Shown here: positions 22,532-23,046 of the stretch, in pieces
Layout of the letters: each line of letters opens with the position of its first letter
Position numbering within the stretch: the first letter of the stretch is position 1
Assembly (NCBI GenBank): GCA_002441555.1
Contig: DJWK01000042.1
Location: 1-23,046, forward strand
DNA from: Thermodesulfobacteriaceae bacterium UBA6232
GTDB taxonomy: Bacteria > Desulfobacterota > Thermodesulfobacteria > Thermodesulfobacteriales > Thermodesulfobacteriaceae
DNA: 23,046 bases
Reading direction: 5' to 3'
Program-made: the position numbers and the translations under genes
Notes under the pieces: generated by a model
Told to the model about the DNA's origin: nothing
The model's input: only the letters and a program-made list of their open reading frames with translations
The model's database searches: none

Positions 22532-23046
22532 TTATTTAGATGCGGTGGTTATGAATACCACCAGGGGGAATTTTTCTTCAAGATCCTTGGGTATCTCCTT
22601 TGCAATTACCACAGGAATAGTTTCCATCTGAAAGACTTTAGAAAAAATTTCAGCCCTTTTCATGGCTCTTTCTGCATCGGTTTCGTAAGCAGAAACCGAG
22701 GCTTCCACTACAAGGAGTAACTCTCTCGGTTCATCCTTCTTACGGCACCTAATAAGAACATCAAGATCAAGGGCATAATCTCTTTCCTCCCAGGTTATAA
22801 TCCCCTTAGAGACTGCTTCATCAAGAACCTCAAGCCAGACCTCCCCTGGAATTACTTTTACTCTTAAGAAAAATCTTCCAAAGTAAGCATGTGCCCTTTC
22901 CCTGATCCTTCTTTCAAAATTATCTCCTTTAAGTTCAGCAACATCAATCTTTAACTGAGCAACATCCTTTTTGAGCTGCTCAACATCTTTCTCAAGCCTA
23001 TCCAAACGCTCTTCAACTCTCTCAAACCTCTTATCAACCTGCTCAA
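22532..23046 (-). CDS. Coiled-coil protein with a PD-(D/E)XK nuclease-like domain (5' end missing)
   Basis: The frame is open to the right edge: before the TTG at 23005 it continues with in-frame codons for EQVDKRFERVEER, so the gene begins outside the window. The visible N-terminal part is a coiled coil with clear heptads (RLEKDVE, QLKKDVA, QLKIDVA, ELKGDNF). The C-terminal part resembles the DUF3782-type PD-(D/E)XK fold found in many thermophiles: ALDLDVLIRC gives the acidic strand and LLLVVEASVS the second acidic strand. The usual E-x-K is EAS here, so the catalytic lysine is not at its normal place; a nearby AERAMKRAE helix follows. Nuclease activity is uncertain and the role is unknown. 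Confidence 0.72.
   Translation of the reverse strand, partial: EQVDKRFERVEERLDRLEKDVEQLKKDVAQLKIDVAELKGDNFERRIRERAHAYFGRFFLRVKVIPGEVWLEVLDEAVSKGIITWEERDYALDLDVLIRCRKKDEPRELLLVVEASVSAYETDAERAMKRAEIFSKVFQMETIPVVIAKEIPKDLEEKFPLVVFITTASK

Overview
The window looks like chromosomal DNA of an AT-rich, Gram-negative, probably thermophilic anaerobe. The best guess is a member of Thermodesulfobacteriota such as a Thermodesulfobacterium or Caldimicrobium relative, but this is inferred from gene content and composition and was not searched. Supporting signs are a diderm envelope set (BamD-like lipoprotein, TolQ, outer-membrane porin, SecA), the futalosine menaquinone enzymes MqnB and MqnD, a ferredoxin-linked 2-oxoacid oxidoreductase, and Lys/Glu-rich proteins. 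Genes are very tightly packed, and many start with TTG or GTG.

Layout. (1) 1-142: 5' end of an unknown minus-strand gene. (2) 428-3401: secA, overlapping a small zinc-ribbon gene. (3) 3398-9679: a minus-strand eight-gene run, read from 9679 leftward: a fused sugar-1-phosphate nucleotidyltransferase/kinase (MurU-AmgK-like), a 90-residue unknown, mqnB, mqnD, tolQ, trxA, trxB and bamD. Most junctions overlap or nearly touch. (4) 9680-10074: a decayed gene remnant, a perfect 17-nt palindrome and a promoter-like site. (5) 10075-15729: an aryl-2-oxoacid module. iorA is on the plus strand; iorB heads a convergent minus-strand operon iorB-paaK-ACT-paaK-ACT. The IorA is short and lacks the usual C-terminal ferredoxin domain. 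(6) 15872-17330: an alginate-export-like porin followed by a GC-rich hairpin. (7) 17418-18542: cutA and hisF. (8) 18543-19121: a multiply frameshifted pseudogene. (9) 19118-23046: minus-strand run, read from the right edge: a coiled-coil PD-(D/E)XK-like protein, a PMT-family glycosyltransferase, radA and a VTT/DedA-family membrane protein.

How the genes relate. The IorA/IorB enzyme would turn aromatic 2-oxoacids into arylacetyl-CoA. The two PaaK ligases interconvert arylacetates and their CoA esters, and the tandem-ACT proteins are plausible amino-acid sensors for the pathway. TrxB and TrxA form a complete thioredoxin couple. MqnB and MqnD are two non-adjacent steps of the futalosine route, so the other enzymes must lie elsewhere. 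At all three places where opposite-strand genes converge, the two stop codons share a four-base (T/C)TAA, leaving no room for a terminator.

Most of the window is housekeeping. No mobile element, CRISPR array, tRNA or rRNA was seen. The most unusual items are the split, ferredoxin-less IOR with its duplicated PaaK-ACT cassette, the nucleotidyltransferase-kinase fusion, the palindromes in front of iorA and iorB, and the two gene remnants.
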